A stretch of DNA of 64,000 bases, taken from Membranipora membranacea. Taxonomy: Eukaryota; Bryozoa; Gymnolaemata; Cheilostomatida; Membraniporidae. Each line of letters begins with the position of its first letter. The stretch's first letter is position 1. The stretch covers positions 2,978,001 to 3,042,000 of the forward strand of contig OU612068.1 in the NCBI GenBank assembly GCA_914767715.1, written 5' to 3'. The notes under the pieces are model-generated. The model was not told the DNA's origin. It was given only the letters and a program-made list of their open reading frames with translations, and did not search any database. The position numbers were made by a program, and so were the translations under genes. Below, one piece after another: positions 45,171 to 56,775 of the stretch.

Positions 45171-47692
45171 TCAATCAGCCAACAAGAATGCAATTCCTGA
45201 CCCAGTTCCAGGGCTGACTTGCAGCTTGTATTTTGGCATATTGGAGACGCAAATATTGGATGTTGGATGCACAAGATTCTGTTGATTTGCCATAAGATAC
45301 CCGTAGTATTCACGAATCCATCCAGTTGGGCAGCTGGTACGAGCTGGAATAATAATGATAGCTGGTGTTGTTTCTGTGTAACACTGAGCACAAACAACTC
45401 TTGTCCGATGTTTATTGTCAGGAAATATACTCCAATCTCCAGTTGAGTAGTGAGTAGCCACTATGTAAGTGAGGCGGTTGATTGTCAGATTAAATTTTAG
45501 CCGTTGGGGGTCTAAGGGAATACATAGAGAATCCACCCCACCCCCTGATACTGAGTGATCAGTGTTCCCCACAATCCCTGTGGAAACATGTTGAATTATG
45601 ACTTGTTACCGCTATAGATTTCACAGTAGAACATAAATTGATGTGAGAAGAATTCAAAATAAATTTTGAATCATTCTTACTTGACACAAAGTTTGAAGTG
45701 AATCTGACCAATGACTGGAGATGCACATAAGAAATACCACTCATTCACATTCATATATCAATGTTGAGCTTCCTGGGCAAGAAGACTTTCCCCATATTGT
45801 GTATACGCTACCTGATCTCGACGCGGATGATCTCTCACTTCCTTTTGGACCTTTTTCACCCTCCTGACTCTTTTGGTCGATGCCCTGCTCGCCCTTTTTA
45901 TGTTTCACACCATATCTATGTCCAGATTGACCTTTGTTCCCAATCATACCAGGGTCTCCTTTCACACCTGGGCTGCCAATCTTGCCTATGCCTTTTCTAT
46001 CACTTGATGCGCTGCCTGCAATAGCAAGAGTTCTACATGCTCATAACGTTGTTGACTAGACCATCTATGCCCAACCTTTTTTTGGGTTTTGCCACTTTTT
46101 GTTGGGGAGGAAACCATTTGGCCGAACCAGTTTGAGGGGACTCTTACTTGAACTGCAGAATGTGGAATGACAAGGCTGGTATCCATGGGTCTTAAAGAGG
46201 AAGGGCCGGGCTGGTGGGTGCTTTCACGTTAGGGGTATAGGGTCTCTCCCTGAAAACTTTTTGAAAATAAATGCAGTTATTAGGCAATCCAGCCCTAATT
46301 GAGAAGAAAACTAACCAGCAATTGGCCACAAGAATCTTTGAGTACCAATTGAATTAGAGGGAAATGTACCATATCTGATCCCTTCCGCGTTTGATACATT
46401 GAATTAAAAAAATTAATGAATTTGTTGCAGAGGACGGTAAACAGCTAATGGGAAATCTTTAGAAGCGATTGAAAAGGTCACATGGCAGTCCTAAAGCATA
46501 AGATATCTACTTACAGAAGAGTAGAGGATTAACCGTCAAGAGAAAAAATGAAGTTGGTAGATTGTCCGTGATGAGATTAGTTAGAAAAGTAGTTTGGGCG
46601 AGCAACTTTTTGTCAGAATTCCACTTTTAATGACCTTCACAGAGCAATGAAAACATTTTGGATAAGACTTAGAACATTCGATGTTAAGAGACTGTGTTTT
46701 CGAGCCTTGTCCATAATGGTGTGGAGGTACGTATTTGGTTTTAAATTTGTTGATGAGCTCTGAACTTAATAACATATAGAAATTTGCCAATGAAAACGAT
46801 AGTTTCAGCATAATCCCTTCATAATCCTAATAAAACAACAGCCCCCTAAGCACCTGGAAATGAAAAGCATAAATGGAGGCAATGCACATTGATGGGATTA
46901 TGGCAAGTTAAGGCTTTCTTTTCCTATTTTTACCTGCTACCCACCTTTGAATACACCTCATTTACTACAATAGAGCAACGATTAGACTTTCTTATGGGTG
47001 CTAGTTTGAATAATATCAGTTGTGACAGAATACTGCAGAATTTCCTTGAATTGGGCTTTTCAATGTGTGATAACTTTCAGATATGACAGAATACTGAAGA
47101 TTATGTACACCTTGTTGAACTACCTTGATCAATTTCATTTTTGAGCAAGATGTAAAAAAGGGGTCTCAACTTTTTTCATTTACATACCTTCTCATAACCG
47201 AGTGATATAGGATGTTTCAACTATGAGGTACAAAATATTGGATTATGAGCTCCCTTACAACCCTTTTTGATGATCTCTTTATCATGAAGTGTTAAAACAC
47301 GGGGACCTAACTTTCCTCAAGTCAGCACCTCAGTCACAAGGAAGAGGCTGCAAATTTACGATCTGATTGGATGCCCAGATAAATACTCATTTAGATAGCC
47401 ATACATTCCGATTCTCATTCTATATAATTAACAAAAGGGATCAAGTACCAAATAAGCTCAAAACATGAAATTTTCATTCAACTATTCAGTTTGTCTACGA
47501 AACAGAGAAAAATATATCATTACCTTGTGTTAGGGCTTGAGCTGCATTCCCTGTCTTTATCACGCTGCTCTCTAAAGTCAAAATTCTTGCAAAACAATAC
47601 CTGAACCCAACTATTATACCAAGCAGCATGAATATAATCACCACAGCCAATATCATATTACATGTATGCAGTGAGGTAGTGTCAGATGACAT
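45171..47692 (-). pseudogene. Truncated type II short-chain collagen, copy 2
   Basis: Exons in transcription order: 47692-47524, 46015-45749 and 45577-45171. They total 843 nt (280 residues), in phase. The tail MSSDTTSLHTC is only 11 residues, then a membrane helix (MILAVVIIFMLLGIIVGF), a short interrupted Gly-X-Y stretch where several Gly are lost (GVKHKKGEQG), and the C4-type domain to AFLLAD. There a TGA replaces the conserved Cys codon (TGT in the 52-kb copy), removing about 37 residues and four cysteines. The exon-3 donor is weakened (T|GTGAAT against G|GTGAGT). The region is 65-80 percent like the 52-kb copy. It is a decaying paralogue or a shortened but still expressed form; the intact phases leave the second possible. 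Confidence 0.75.
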
Positions 47693-47699
47693 TTTCTTA

Positions 47700-48660
47700 T
47701 GTAATCATCATGAAGGACATCATGCTTTATAATTACCTTAGTGTATAAGAGCAACCATATTTTCTTCCGAATGTGCAACGATCACTTACACAACATGGTA
47801 TTGAAGTATCCTCATTCTCAAATGATTTATTATTAAGTGCGACAGTACAAAACTAAAGGTCAATCACATTTCATATAAAGACGCAGACCAATAAATAACT
47901 AGTTAATATTCAACAAATACATTTCTGTACCAGACCTTGAGCCGAAACCATACAATTGGTAACAGATCATAACCCGGATTAGAAGTCCCATAAAAATATG
48001 ACACCTGTCAAAACTGATTACCCTTGCACCTATTATTGGTCATTATTAGTTTCAAAAAGCGGAGAAAAACAATGAGCTTACAAAAGTCAAAAGCTAAGAC
48101 TAAGGGTGAACTCTAGGTCACCAGACATTATAACACAAATAGCACTGGTTTCTGATTATATTTTTTTTTTTCTCATAAGTTCCATTGTCATCCACATGTT
48201 GTCAATTTGAATAGCTATGGTGATCTGTTTCGGCGTGATTATTATAGGCTTGACCTGCTTGTTGTGAGAGCTTGCTGCTTGTGCGCTGACTTCGAATTGA
48301 TGATAGGAGAACCAAGGACTTTAGAGTTATAGATATGAAATCGAATCAGGGCAATAGTGTAGTAGAGTATGCATTGAGATTTAACCCAGCATGCTGTGCA
48401 GACAGGAAATCATCATTAACCCCACATAATCTGTAAAACAAAACAAAGTAAAGTTAGTTTAAATTCAATTATTACTAAGAGCTTAAACTGAGACCCAACG
48501 GATACATACTTAGGCATTCAGTGCATGGTGACGGGTAGTTTAGGTTAAGGCTTAAACATCATAGGTTATCATTATTGAGATTTATCTAGACACAGGCTAG
48601 ATGGTAATGGAAAATAGTAATATTGTAGTAAATAGAGGGAATAATACACTGAGGGAGTAT
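47700..48660. other. No gene recognised
   Basis: 5' flank of the truncated collagen. No counterpart of the 54.7-kb first exon was found here. Confidence 0.5.
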
Positions 48661-49030
48661 TGAAATATAACAAAACATAATCACAGGGCCATGAGAAATC
48701 TGGGCACGTGCAACAACCCGTGGAGAATCAAACAACGGGAAAACAACAGAAGTCACAAAACATCTTCAAAATAACCACAGAGTCACGAGATCTTTGGGCA
48801 CGTGAATCAACCCTGGAAAGATTGCGAAATTAGAAAACAAATATATTGCACCATAGAAAACAAGTGCAGTTGACACCATAAGCTATTTTGAAAATAACGA
48901 GCAATAGAAGTCACTAAAGATCTTCAAAACAACCCTGGAAAGATTGCAAAATCAGGAAAACCAACAGATTACACCATGGATAAACAGGTGCACTTGACAC
49001 CATAAATTACCTAAAAATAACCAAAACAAA
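48660..49030 (+). repeat. Degenerate ~100-140-bp array
   Basis: AACCCTGGAAAGATTGC(G/A)AAAT, GACACCATAA(G/A)(C/T)TA and AAATCTGGGCACGTG/GATCTTTGGGCACGTGAA recur in order, with 15-25 percent divergence. Confidence 0.7.
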
Positions 49031-49234
49031 AATGAGGGAAGGTCAAGCAAAGGACAGACTAACCATGTTTTTACAGCTAGATAATTAAAACTGACAAAAC
49101 ACGCAAATCAAAAGAGAGTAATGACGAAATTGAGGCTAAAACCAACAACAAGGTAAACACCTTTACGCCTGTAAATGCAAACGTTGCACAATAACAGGAC
49201 AGCAAACCAGCACTATAAAAGCCTGATGGACACT

Positions 49235-49440
49235 TGTAAAAATCAGTCAGCGCCAGGAGGCGGGTTCACGACGTGCAGCATTACTCATTTAATCAGAGAA
49301 TTATCTGATTCACTCAGCCCAAGGAGGCCTATTCTTCAGCAAGAAGATAACAAATACAGTCAGCGCCAGAGAGCGGGTTAACGACGTACAGCATTACAGA
49401 TTTAATCAGAGAATTATCTGATTCAGTCAGCCCAAGGAGG
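49235..49440 (+). repeat. ~125-bp unit, two tandem copies
   Basis: CAGTCAGCGCCAG(G/A)(A/G)(G)GCGGGTT then ACGACGT(G/A)CAGCATTAC, AATCAGAGAATTATCTGATT and CAGCCCAAGGAGGC occur twice in the same order. AATCAGAgaattaTCTGATT is itself a palindrome. Confidence 0.9.
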
Positions 49441-49514
49441 CACATCTACAGAGAGGAAAATTGTCTAAAAACTTTAGACACATTCAGCCAACAGAGCTTT
49501 TGGCAAGATATACA

Positions 49515-49795
49515 GAGATACAAATACCGCGATTCACAGCGAGGAACCTAGTCTAACATAGCTTAGATAAAAGAGATACATATACCGCGATTCACAGCGA
49601 GGAACCTAGTCTAACATAGCCTAGATACAAATACCGCGATTCACAGCGAGGAAATCAGTCTAACATAGCTTAGATACAAATACCGCGATTCACAGCGAGG
49701 AACTTAGTCTAACATAGCTTAGATATAAAGAGATACATATACCACGACTCACAGCGAGGAACCCAGTCTAACATAGTTTCAATACACAGAGATAT
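49515..49795 (+). repeat. ~48-62-bp minisatellite, five copies
   Basis: TACCGCGATTCACAGCGAGG followed by AACCTAGTCTAACATAGCTTAGATA occurs five times; unit length varies by presence or absence of an AAAGAGATACATA insert. Confidence 0.95.
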
Positions 49796-50523
49796 CACAC
49801 TGAATATCACACTGAATTCGAGGTCATCTGCACCAAGGGTAAGATCTTATTATAAAGATTTTGAATGTTTATGTATTTTTATGACTAAATGATAAATGCT
49901 AAGATATTATTGTAAAATTATTGATTGATTTATTGCCTGACGAATAGAACCATATTTATATTTTGTTAATATTGTTTAAAATAAATCCTTGAGCAATTCC
50001 ACCGAGAATTGCACCAAACTCAAATCTAAACCAGTGCTCAGTAGTTGAGGCTAGCGCACATTGTACGATAGTAGCTCTACTTACCGCTGAGGTATTGTTG
50101 ATCAACAGTTCAGTTGTGTTTTTTTGAAGTCTCTCTTTAATAACCGAATTATCAGCAATTATAAGTCCAGATCTGCTACCATTGCATTTGCACTACTTGA
50201 ACCATACATATCGCGGATTCTAAAACAGAAAATTGGAGGATATTTTATTATTTGGGATTTCAGACAAGGAGTGAACAACTCCAAAATACAGTCCGATTAA
50301 TCAAACACAAAATTCATTCACAATAAATATCATATTATTATTATACAAAACAGAAGTAAACGTTATATTCACCATAACAAATTAAAAATTCCATGCTGAT
50401 AGTAGTAATCAGTTCTACCTGTCCAAAATGTGGCTGATGCCGCATAGCAGTCAGAAAATGGTTGTTAGAGGTGTGGCCTTCTTCTTTTGCTTTTGATGGG
50501 CAAAGGTTCTAGGGCCTAAGGCT

Positions 50524-50835
50524 TTGCTTCTAGCCCTTAATATGGGCCTTTTGGGTTTCGTGGCTCTAGCAAAGCAGAAGATTGATTTCTACCCTGCTCA
50601 AGTTTCTCTAGAGCAGATCAAGGATGAAAATGATGTTACTCTCAGTTGGGCATGTATTGTGCTGTCTGAGCTAATTGGTGTCATTGTTCGCTGTTGTAGA
50701 CCTTTAAATTTGTCTTTGATACTACCTGGTGCACCATATTACGAAGCACCCTTTAAATATTCTAATCTTCAAATGTTTTTTAAAATCACTCACATAGCTG
50801 AATATTTGGGGCTATTCAGTAAAGGATCTTTATAG
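50524..50835 (+). CDS. Unrecognised open frame, 103 codons
   Basis: Open from ATG to TAG with reasonable amino-acid balance (KIDFYPAQVSLEQIKDEND, GAPYYEAPFKYSNLQMFF). It is more protein-like than other frames nearby, but I recognise no family and see no flanking splice sites I trust. It could be a transposon or host-exon fragment. Confidence 0.25.
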   Translation: MLLALNMGLLGFVALAKQKIDFYPAQVSLEQIKDENDVTLSWACIVLSELIGVIVRCCRPLNLSLILPGAPYYEAPFKYSNLQMFFKITHIAEYLGLFSKGSL

Positions 50836-52072
50836 TGATCCACCATGAACGTTGGGCATAGAGTTTGTTAATGAGCTCACCACAGATTAACTGTACACAC
50901 TGTTTTTCTATTTTTAGCATACCATGAAAATTTTTATCTTAACATATTTTCATAGGATTGAGATAACGTTATGCCATGACGTGTCATGTGATGTCCAGGA
51001 ATCAAAGCAAGCATATAGATGTTGAGCAAATTTTTCATCCTGCTTTAAGGTAGTTATGGTCAGTCACCTTGAAGTTTTGCAGGATGATATAGGAGACATT
51101 GATGGATTTAATAAGATAGTGAGAAGGTGGTGGACAAAGTTGCCCTAAGTTACGTTTGAAGGCACAAAGCATGGTGGTAAACCAAAATTGAACACTCATA
51201 CTCATTTGTAGATTGTAATGTCATAATAAAGAAGCAATGAAAGCAAAGTAGTATGATACAGTCATTAAACCAATAATTATTCACGGATTAACATTGCATA
51301 TTTGACAAAACTTTGTCTCGGCAACATGCCCTGCTCTTGAAAATCGGTTACAACAATTAAAAATTCAGATACCGTCCAGCAATTATTTCACACCAAACTT
51401 GAAAATAATTAAATACTTCTGTTTTAAAACGGAATTCCAGCCAGCCTGTCTTCAAAGAATAAGCTATTGGTTCAGTGACTTGGGCATAAAAAGTCAAATG
51501 TTGTTAGTCTCAAAATATTTTGCTGTAAAAATTGACATTGAGAACATACAGGTACATCCTTATATTACAAGCTCAATATCACACCAGTTTATTGGGAGGC
51601 TTGAGATGTGTGTGCTTGCTTGGAGATAGAGAAAAAATGAATCATTATATATGTAACATTTTGTTAGTGCAATGAAATATGGATATGAAATAAGGATTTT
51701 TTTCATGTCATTCAAAACATTGTTTACTTTTCTTTTGTCACCAGCAATTAGGCGCAAAGTTTTCCCTTACTTGGTAATTTCTGCCATAATGATAATATAA
51801 GAATAATAACTATGATATAATATTTGCAATGTATATCAAATCTTCTGCACCTATAGACCATTAACCATTCTTCAGAGGCTGACATATATCGACACTGGTG
51901 TAAACCTTCCTCGGAGCTTCCATCCAGATTGACATCAATAACCACCTAGAGGACAATCCGTTTTGTTTCCCAAGCAAGGGATCCCCTATTGTCAGATTGG
52001 AGTAAAAAACGATTCATGATATCAAATTGTGTCAAATCTTCATATTGATTGTTGTGTCGTTATCAGAAGGAT
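50836..52072. other. No gene recognised
   Basis: AT-rich DNA, including the 3' flank of the 52-kb collagen gene on the minus strand. Confidence 0.5.
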
Positions 52073-54729
52073 CTAACGAGAGCAGACAACACACGTTATC
52101 TGACGATTTGTCACATACTGTCCTGGTCCACATTCATCTAGAGATCCAGAGGTTCTACCAGCATCATTACAATCAGCTAACAAGAATGCAATCCCTGACC
52201 CAGTTCCAGGGCTGACTTGCAGCTTGTATTCTGGCATATTGGATACACAAATATTGGATGTTGGGTGCAGGGTATTGTATTGGTTTGCCATAAGATACCC
52301 GTAGTATTCTCGTGTCCAACCAGAAGGACAGCTGGTACGAGCTGGAATCATAATCATAGCTGGTCTTGTTTCTGTGTAACACTGAGCACAAACAACTCTT
52401 GTCCTGTGTATATTGTCAGGAAATATACCCCAATCTCCAGTCGAGTAGTGAGTAGCCATGACGTAAGTGTAGCGGGTTGATGTGAGATTGTATTTGAGCC
52501 ATTGGGGATCTAAGGGCATACATAGAAAATCAACACCTCCACCTGTTGTTGCGTGATTAGTGTTCCCGACAATTCCTGAGAAAATAAAAAAGACTTCCAT
52601 GTTGATATAACTATAGATTTCATCGGTAACGATTTAAAAAGCTGTCCAATGTGAAAAATGCAGAGAGACGGTCAAAAATTAGTAAAAGGAATTATAGTTA
52701 TGGAAATAGTCAAAGATCGAAGTGAATCTGACCAATGACTGTACATGCAAATAAAGCGTACCACTGGCACTCACTCACCTTCATATATCAATTTTGAGCC
52801 TGCTGGGCAGGAAGTCTTTCCCCATATTGTGTACACACCACCTGATCTCAAAGTGGCTGATCCATCACTTCCTTTTTGACCTTTCTCACCCTCCTGACCT
52901 TTCTGGCCTTTTTGGTTGAGGCCCTGCTCGCCCTTTTCACCTTTGACATCATATCCTGGTATTCCTCGATCTCCTTTCACACCTGGACTGCCCGTCTTGC
53001 CTATGCCCTTTGTATCATTTAATGTGCTGCCTGCAACAGTGACAGTTCTACATGTTTATAACGTCATTGACTAGCCGACAATCAGCTCACAGGCCTTCTT
53101 CATGACAGGGGGATATAAGATATGTCAACAATGAGATAAAAAATATTGGGTAATGAGCTCATTTAAAATCCTTATAAATGATCGCTTTATCATGAAGTAA
53201 AGCACACTCGGCACCTCAGTCACAAAGAGGAGGCTGCAAGTGTATGATCTGATTGGATGACCGGATAAATACACCTTTAGCTAGCAAAACCTTCCTATTC
53301 TCAATAAATGGGGTCGACTTTTCCCACTTTGTGATTGGAATTATATTTTTTATTATAAACAAAAGGGGCAAGGTACCAATTAGCTCAGAAAATTAACTTT
53401 TTTATGCGACTATTCAGCTTGTCTACAAAAGATACAAAAATATAAAATTACCTTGTGATTGGACTTGAGCTGAATCCCTGTTCTCAATCACGCTGCTCTC
53501 TAAAGTTGCAATTCTTGCAAAACAGTAACTGAACCCAATAATCATACCAAGCAGCATGAATATAATCACCACAGACAATATCATATTACATTTGTTGAGT
53601 GAGGAAATGCAGCTTCTCAGTGATGTCGGGCACAGCGGCCGAGTTGGCTGGTCGTTGATAATTGGTGTAACGATCTCACCATCTGCCCCCGTAACAGCAT
53701 CTTGTGAACTGGGCTTAGGTCTGCAAAGAGATCAAGTAGTGAAATGAAAGGTCAAATGCACAATAGGTCTTCCCTGTCTTGTCTTCAAAGTGCGTTTACC
53801 CCCTCGCGTGCGTACAAGTGCTAACACACCTAGCATTCCAGCTACACCCTTCACCCAAGGTCTATGAAATTCTGACTGATTGTAATGATGGAGAGGTAGC
53901 TGTGGGTGCCTCCTCCCTAACCTTTTACCTCTTCGCTGCCACCAATAATTTTTTTTTAAAGTTGGCTATGCTACTGACAATTATTTGTGCATTTCAGTTC
54001 AACATACAAAAGTAGATCATTCATTCATTCATTCATCATGAAAATGATTAACTTGGAGGAGTAAATATTAGACAGGGTTTGGTTGGCTTGTTCTTTGACG
54101 ACTCAGATTGGAATTTATACAGAATTGAGGTTTACACCCAAGGGTACTGGGCTTGAACAATCAACCTTTAAAGATCCCCAAATGTGATTCAAACCCACAA
54201 CTTCTGCGGCACCAATCGCCTGGTAGTGAATAGCATGCGGGCTAACCGACTGCACCATTGTGCTATCTCACCATCCGGAGAATAACAAGATTGTGTAGCT
54301 GGCCTGAACCTATGCTACTCATCTCTATGCCTAACTGCGAAGTATATGAGGCCAGAGTTTAATAAAGCTACAGCAGACCCTTGCCAATTAGCTTGCCTGG
54401 ATTTTTGAAAGTCATTACATGGGCGTAGGTCACTGCATAACGTGAAAGCTGCCAGAACTTGAGCAAGATTCAATTACTACCACAAAGTTATATGCTGATG
54501 TTATTTCTCCACAAATTGCCATACTGTATATTTTTAATCAATCAATCAATCAATCAATCAATTAATCAATGGCTGCACATATCAAAACAAAGAGAGCTCA
54601 AGCCAGAAGCCATTGCTTTCTTTGACAGGCTTACCTCAGTGTGCCTGGTTTGCTGCAACTCTCCTGATTTCCGTTTTCTTCCTCATACATTGGATTGTCA
54701 AATTCAGCATATGTCTGGGTATCCGGCAT
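52073..54729 (-). CDS. Type II membrane short-chain collagen with FDNPMY tail, copy 3
   Basis: Exons in transcription order: 54729-54635, 53720-53452, 53030-52779 and 52575-52073. They total 1119 nt, 372 residues plus stop, all GT-AG and in phase. The 77-residue cytoplasmic tail contains YAEFDNPMYEEE near its start. A membrane helix follows at ~78-99 (MILSVVIIFMLLGMIIGF), preceded by Lys and Arg, so N-in. About 14 Gly-X-Y triplets with two one-residue breaks come next (GEKGEQGLNQKGQKGQ). The C-terminal domain starts VYTIWGKTSCPAGS and has ten cysteines, VCAQCY, SCPSGWTREYYGYLMA and a terminal TCVVCSR: short-chain collagen C4 type. FDNPxY is the classic clathrin/PTB-domain sorting signal of the LDL receptor, so an internalising surface receptor is plausible. 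Ligand unknown. Confidence 0.87.
54183..54285 (-). mobile_element. tRNA-derived SINE-like unit
   Basis: Read on the minus strand it holds an A-box-like TGGTGCAGTCGGTTAGC and, about 55 bp on, a B-box-like GGGTTTGAATC, the RNA polymerase III promoter spacing. The arms do not fold into a normal tRNA, so a SINE or tRNA pseudogene is favoured. Confidence 0.55.
54538..54570 (+). repeat. (AATC)n microsatellite
   Basis: About seven AATC units, between the SINE-like unit and the first exon of the 52-kb collagen gene (in its first intron). Confidence 0.9.
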
Positions 54730-55349
54730 AATTTCTTTTCAGTGTAATGTATACAATTACTTCCTCCTAATGGCATAACAACTTATCAACTAAAGTTATA
54801 GTTGAGTGGAACCTTTCATCATGGTTCACATGTTAGCAAATTTATTGCCACCTAGCTAAAAGGTTTTGGGAAAAATAATGTATTACTAAGGAAAGTAAGA
54901 ATTTAGACATGATCATGCCAACAGGAAAAATGTTACATTTGGCATTTTAATAGGTTGAAATGTTGGCGCTCCACTTGTTTTCGATTGAAAATGAAGTCCC
55001 CATCGCAAAGGTGATTATTCATGTCGAGAATCCTAAATATTGTGATTTATGTCCAAAGTGTTAAAGTATACCCAAAGACCAAAGTTTTAAAGTACACCCA
55101 CAGACCAAAGCATTCGATAGTCAGGGAGTAAGTCCTGATGTACTTAGTCAATATTTCAGCAGTGAAAAAATTAAAAGCTTTCCCAACCAAAAAGTATTGC
55201 TACCACTAGTATTGTCCCTCTTGCTCAGGTCGATCAGGGGGAGCAGTTCTGAGATGGCTTTACTATAAATGTCAAAGGTCTGCTAAATTCTATAAAATTT
55301 CATTGCCTGGCTGAAATTCATCAGTAAAATGACTAATAAATAAGTTAAA
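54730..55349. other. No feature recognised
   Basis: Upstream flank of the minus-strand collagen gene, so its promoter is expected here; no clear motif seen. Confidence 0.5.
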
Positions 55350-56165
55350 GTTTAAAGTCATTTCCTATAAACATCTCCATTTGTAATCTGTTCAAGGTCT
55401 GAATCGCAGAAACTTTCAAGATTATGAAGACCACCATGACTACTGAGAGAAACTGTGTCATCTGCATAACCACAAGAAGATCAATTTAGAGGCAATTTTA
55501 ATAGATCATTAATATATACAATAAACAATGTTGGAACTAGAATGGACCCTTGTGGAAGGAGAGTCCTTAAAGGGCAACCAAGGTTTCGCAGCAATGCATT
55601 AATGGGTAGCAAATAATGTGCTTGGCAGCATCAGCTTTGTGCATTACGCGATGCAAAACTCAAAGTAGTTGCTGACTCTAAGCTGGGTAACACTTCAGTT
55701 TAGGGGAGGTTCCAAGACTTTGCTGTATAATAATTATAGAGCACAGGCTAAATAATAACAGGAACAGGAAACTGCTATGTGGTATTCTCTTTTAGCTGAG
55801 TTTGAGTACCTGATGGAAGAAATGTTTCACAAGAATTCTGGCTGAATAATCATCCGAATTATATTTTGTCTTTTTCCCCATGCAGAAGGTGCAATCTGCT
55901 ATTAATCAATGGCCATCAATGAGAAGTTGTTTGAAACCTTGGTTGCCCTTTAAAAGTTAACTAACTGCTAAACTGTTTTTCTGTTTGTGATCTACGTAAT
56001 CAAAGGCTTTGCAAAAATCTAGAGACAGAGCAATCACAAATTTGTTTTCTTTTTTGTTGTGTAAGATGTCAGTAAGATTTTGGTGTTTGTGTAAAGACTA
56101 TGAGCAGGAATATATGTCTTTCAAATTTTTGACAATATTGTTAAGAGGGATATAGGTCTATAGCA
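55350..56165 (-). pseudogene. Non-LTR retrotransposon reverse transcriptase, broken
   Basis: The minus strand reads, in order, YRPISLLTILSKI (56165-56125), IALSLDFCKAFDYVDH (motif A, about 56030-55990), then after an inserted element LPQGSILVPTLFIVYINDLL (about 55560-55500) and GYADDTVSLS (motif C, near 55460). These are classic LINE reverse-transcriptase motifs in the right order. Stops and frameshifts occur between them, and about 45 residues between motif A and PQGS are missing. The first block abuts the pyrimidine array. Confidence 0.8.
55571..55949. mobile_element. MITE with TTAA flanks inserted in the LINE fragment
   Basis: Starts AGGGCAACCAAGGTTTC and ends GAAACCTTGGTTGCCCT, flanked on both sides by TTAA (55567-55570 and 55950-55953). 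TTAA duplication is the piggyBac signature, although the terminus is not the canonical CCC form. 379 bp, no ORF. Confidence 0.7.
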
Positions 56166-56171
56166 GGAAGG

Positions 56172-56775
56172 ATCGTGAATGTGTCCTCCTCCTAATCCTC
56201 TTCCTACTCCTCCTCCTACTCCTCCTAATCCTCCTAATCCTCTTCCTACTCCTCCTCCTCCTACTCCTCCTCCTTCTTCTCCTCCTCCTCCTCCTACTCC
56301 TCCTCCTCCCCCTCCCCCTCCCCCTCCTCCTCCTCCCCCTCCCCCTCCCCCTCCCCCTCCTCCTCCTACTCCTACTCATCCTCCTTCTCCTCCTCCTCCC
56401 CCTCCTCCTCCTCCTCCCCTCCTCCTACTCCTACTCCTCCTCCTACTCATCCTACTCCTACTCATCCTCCTTCTCCTCCTCCTCCCCCTCCTCCTCCCCC
56501 TCCTCCTCCCCCTCCTCCTCCCCCTCCTCCTCCCCCTCCTCCTCCCCCTCCTCCTCCTACTCATCCTACTCATCCTACTCCTCCTCCCCCTCCTCCTCCC
56601 CCTCCTCCTCCCCCTCCTCCTCCCCCCTCCTCCTCCCCCTCCTCCTCCCCCTCCTCCTCCCCCTCCTCCTCCCCCTCCTCCTCCCCCTCCTCCTCCCCCT
56701 CCTCCTCCCCCTCCTCCTCCCCCTCCTCCTCCCCCTCCTCCTCCCCCTCCTCCTCCCCCTCCTCCTCCCCCTTTT
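56172..56775 (+). repeat. 600-bp (CTC)n/(CCT)n pyrimidine array
   Basis: Almost uninterrupted C/T sequence of CCT, CTC, TCC and CTA triplets, with a higher-order CCTCCTCCTCCC-like 9-mer in the last 200 bp. The purine-rich complement is on the minus strand. Long mirror-symmetric tracts of this kind can form triplex DNA. Open frames across it are compositional. Confidence 0.97.
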
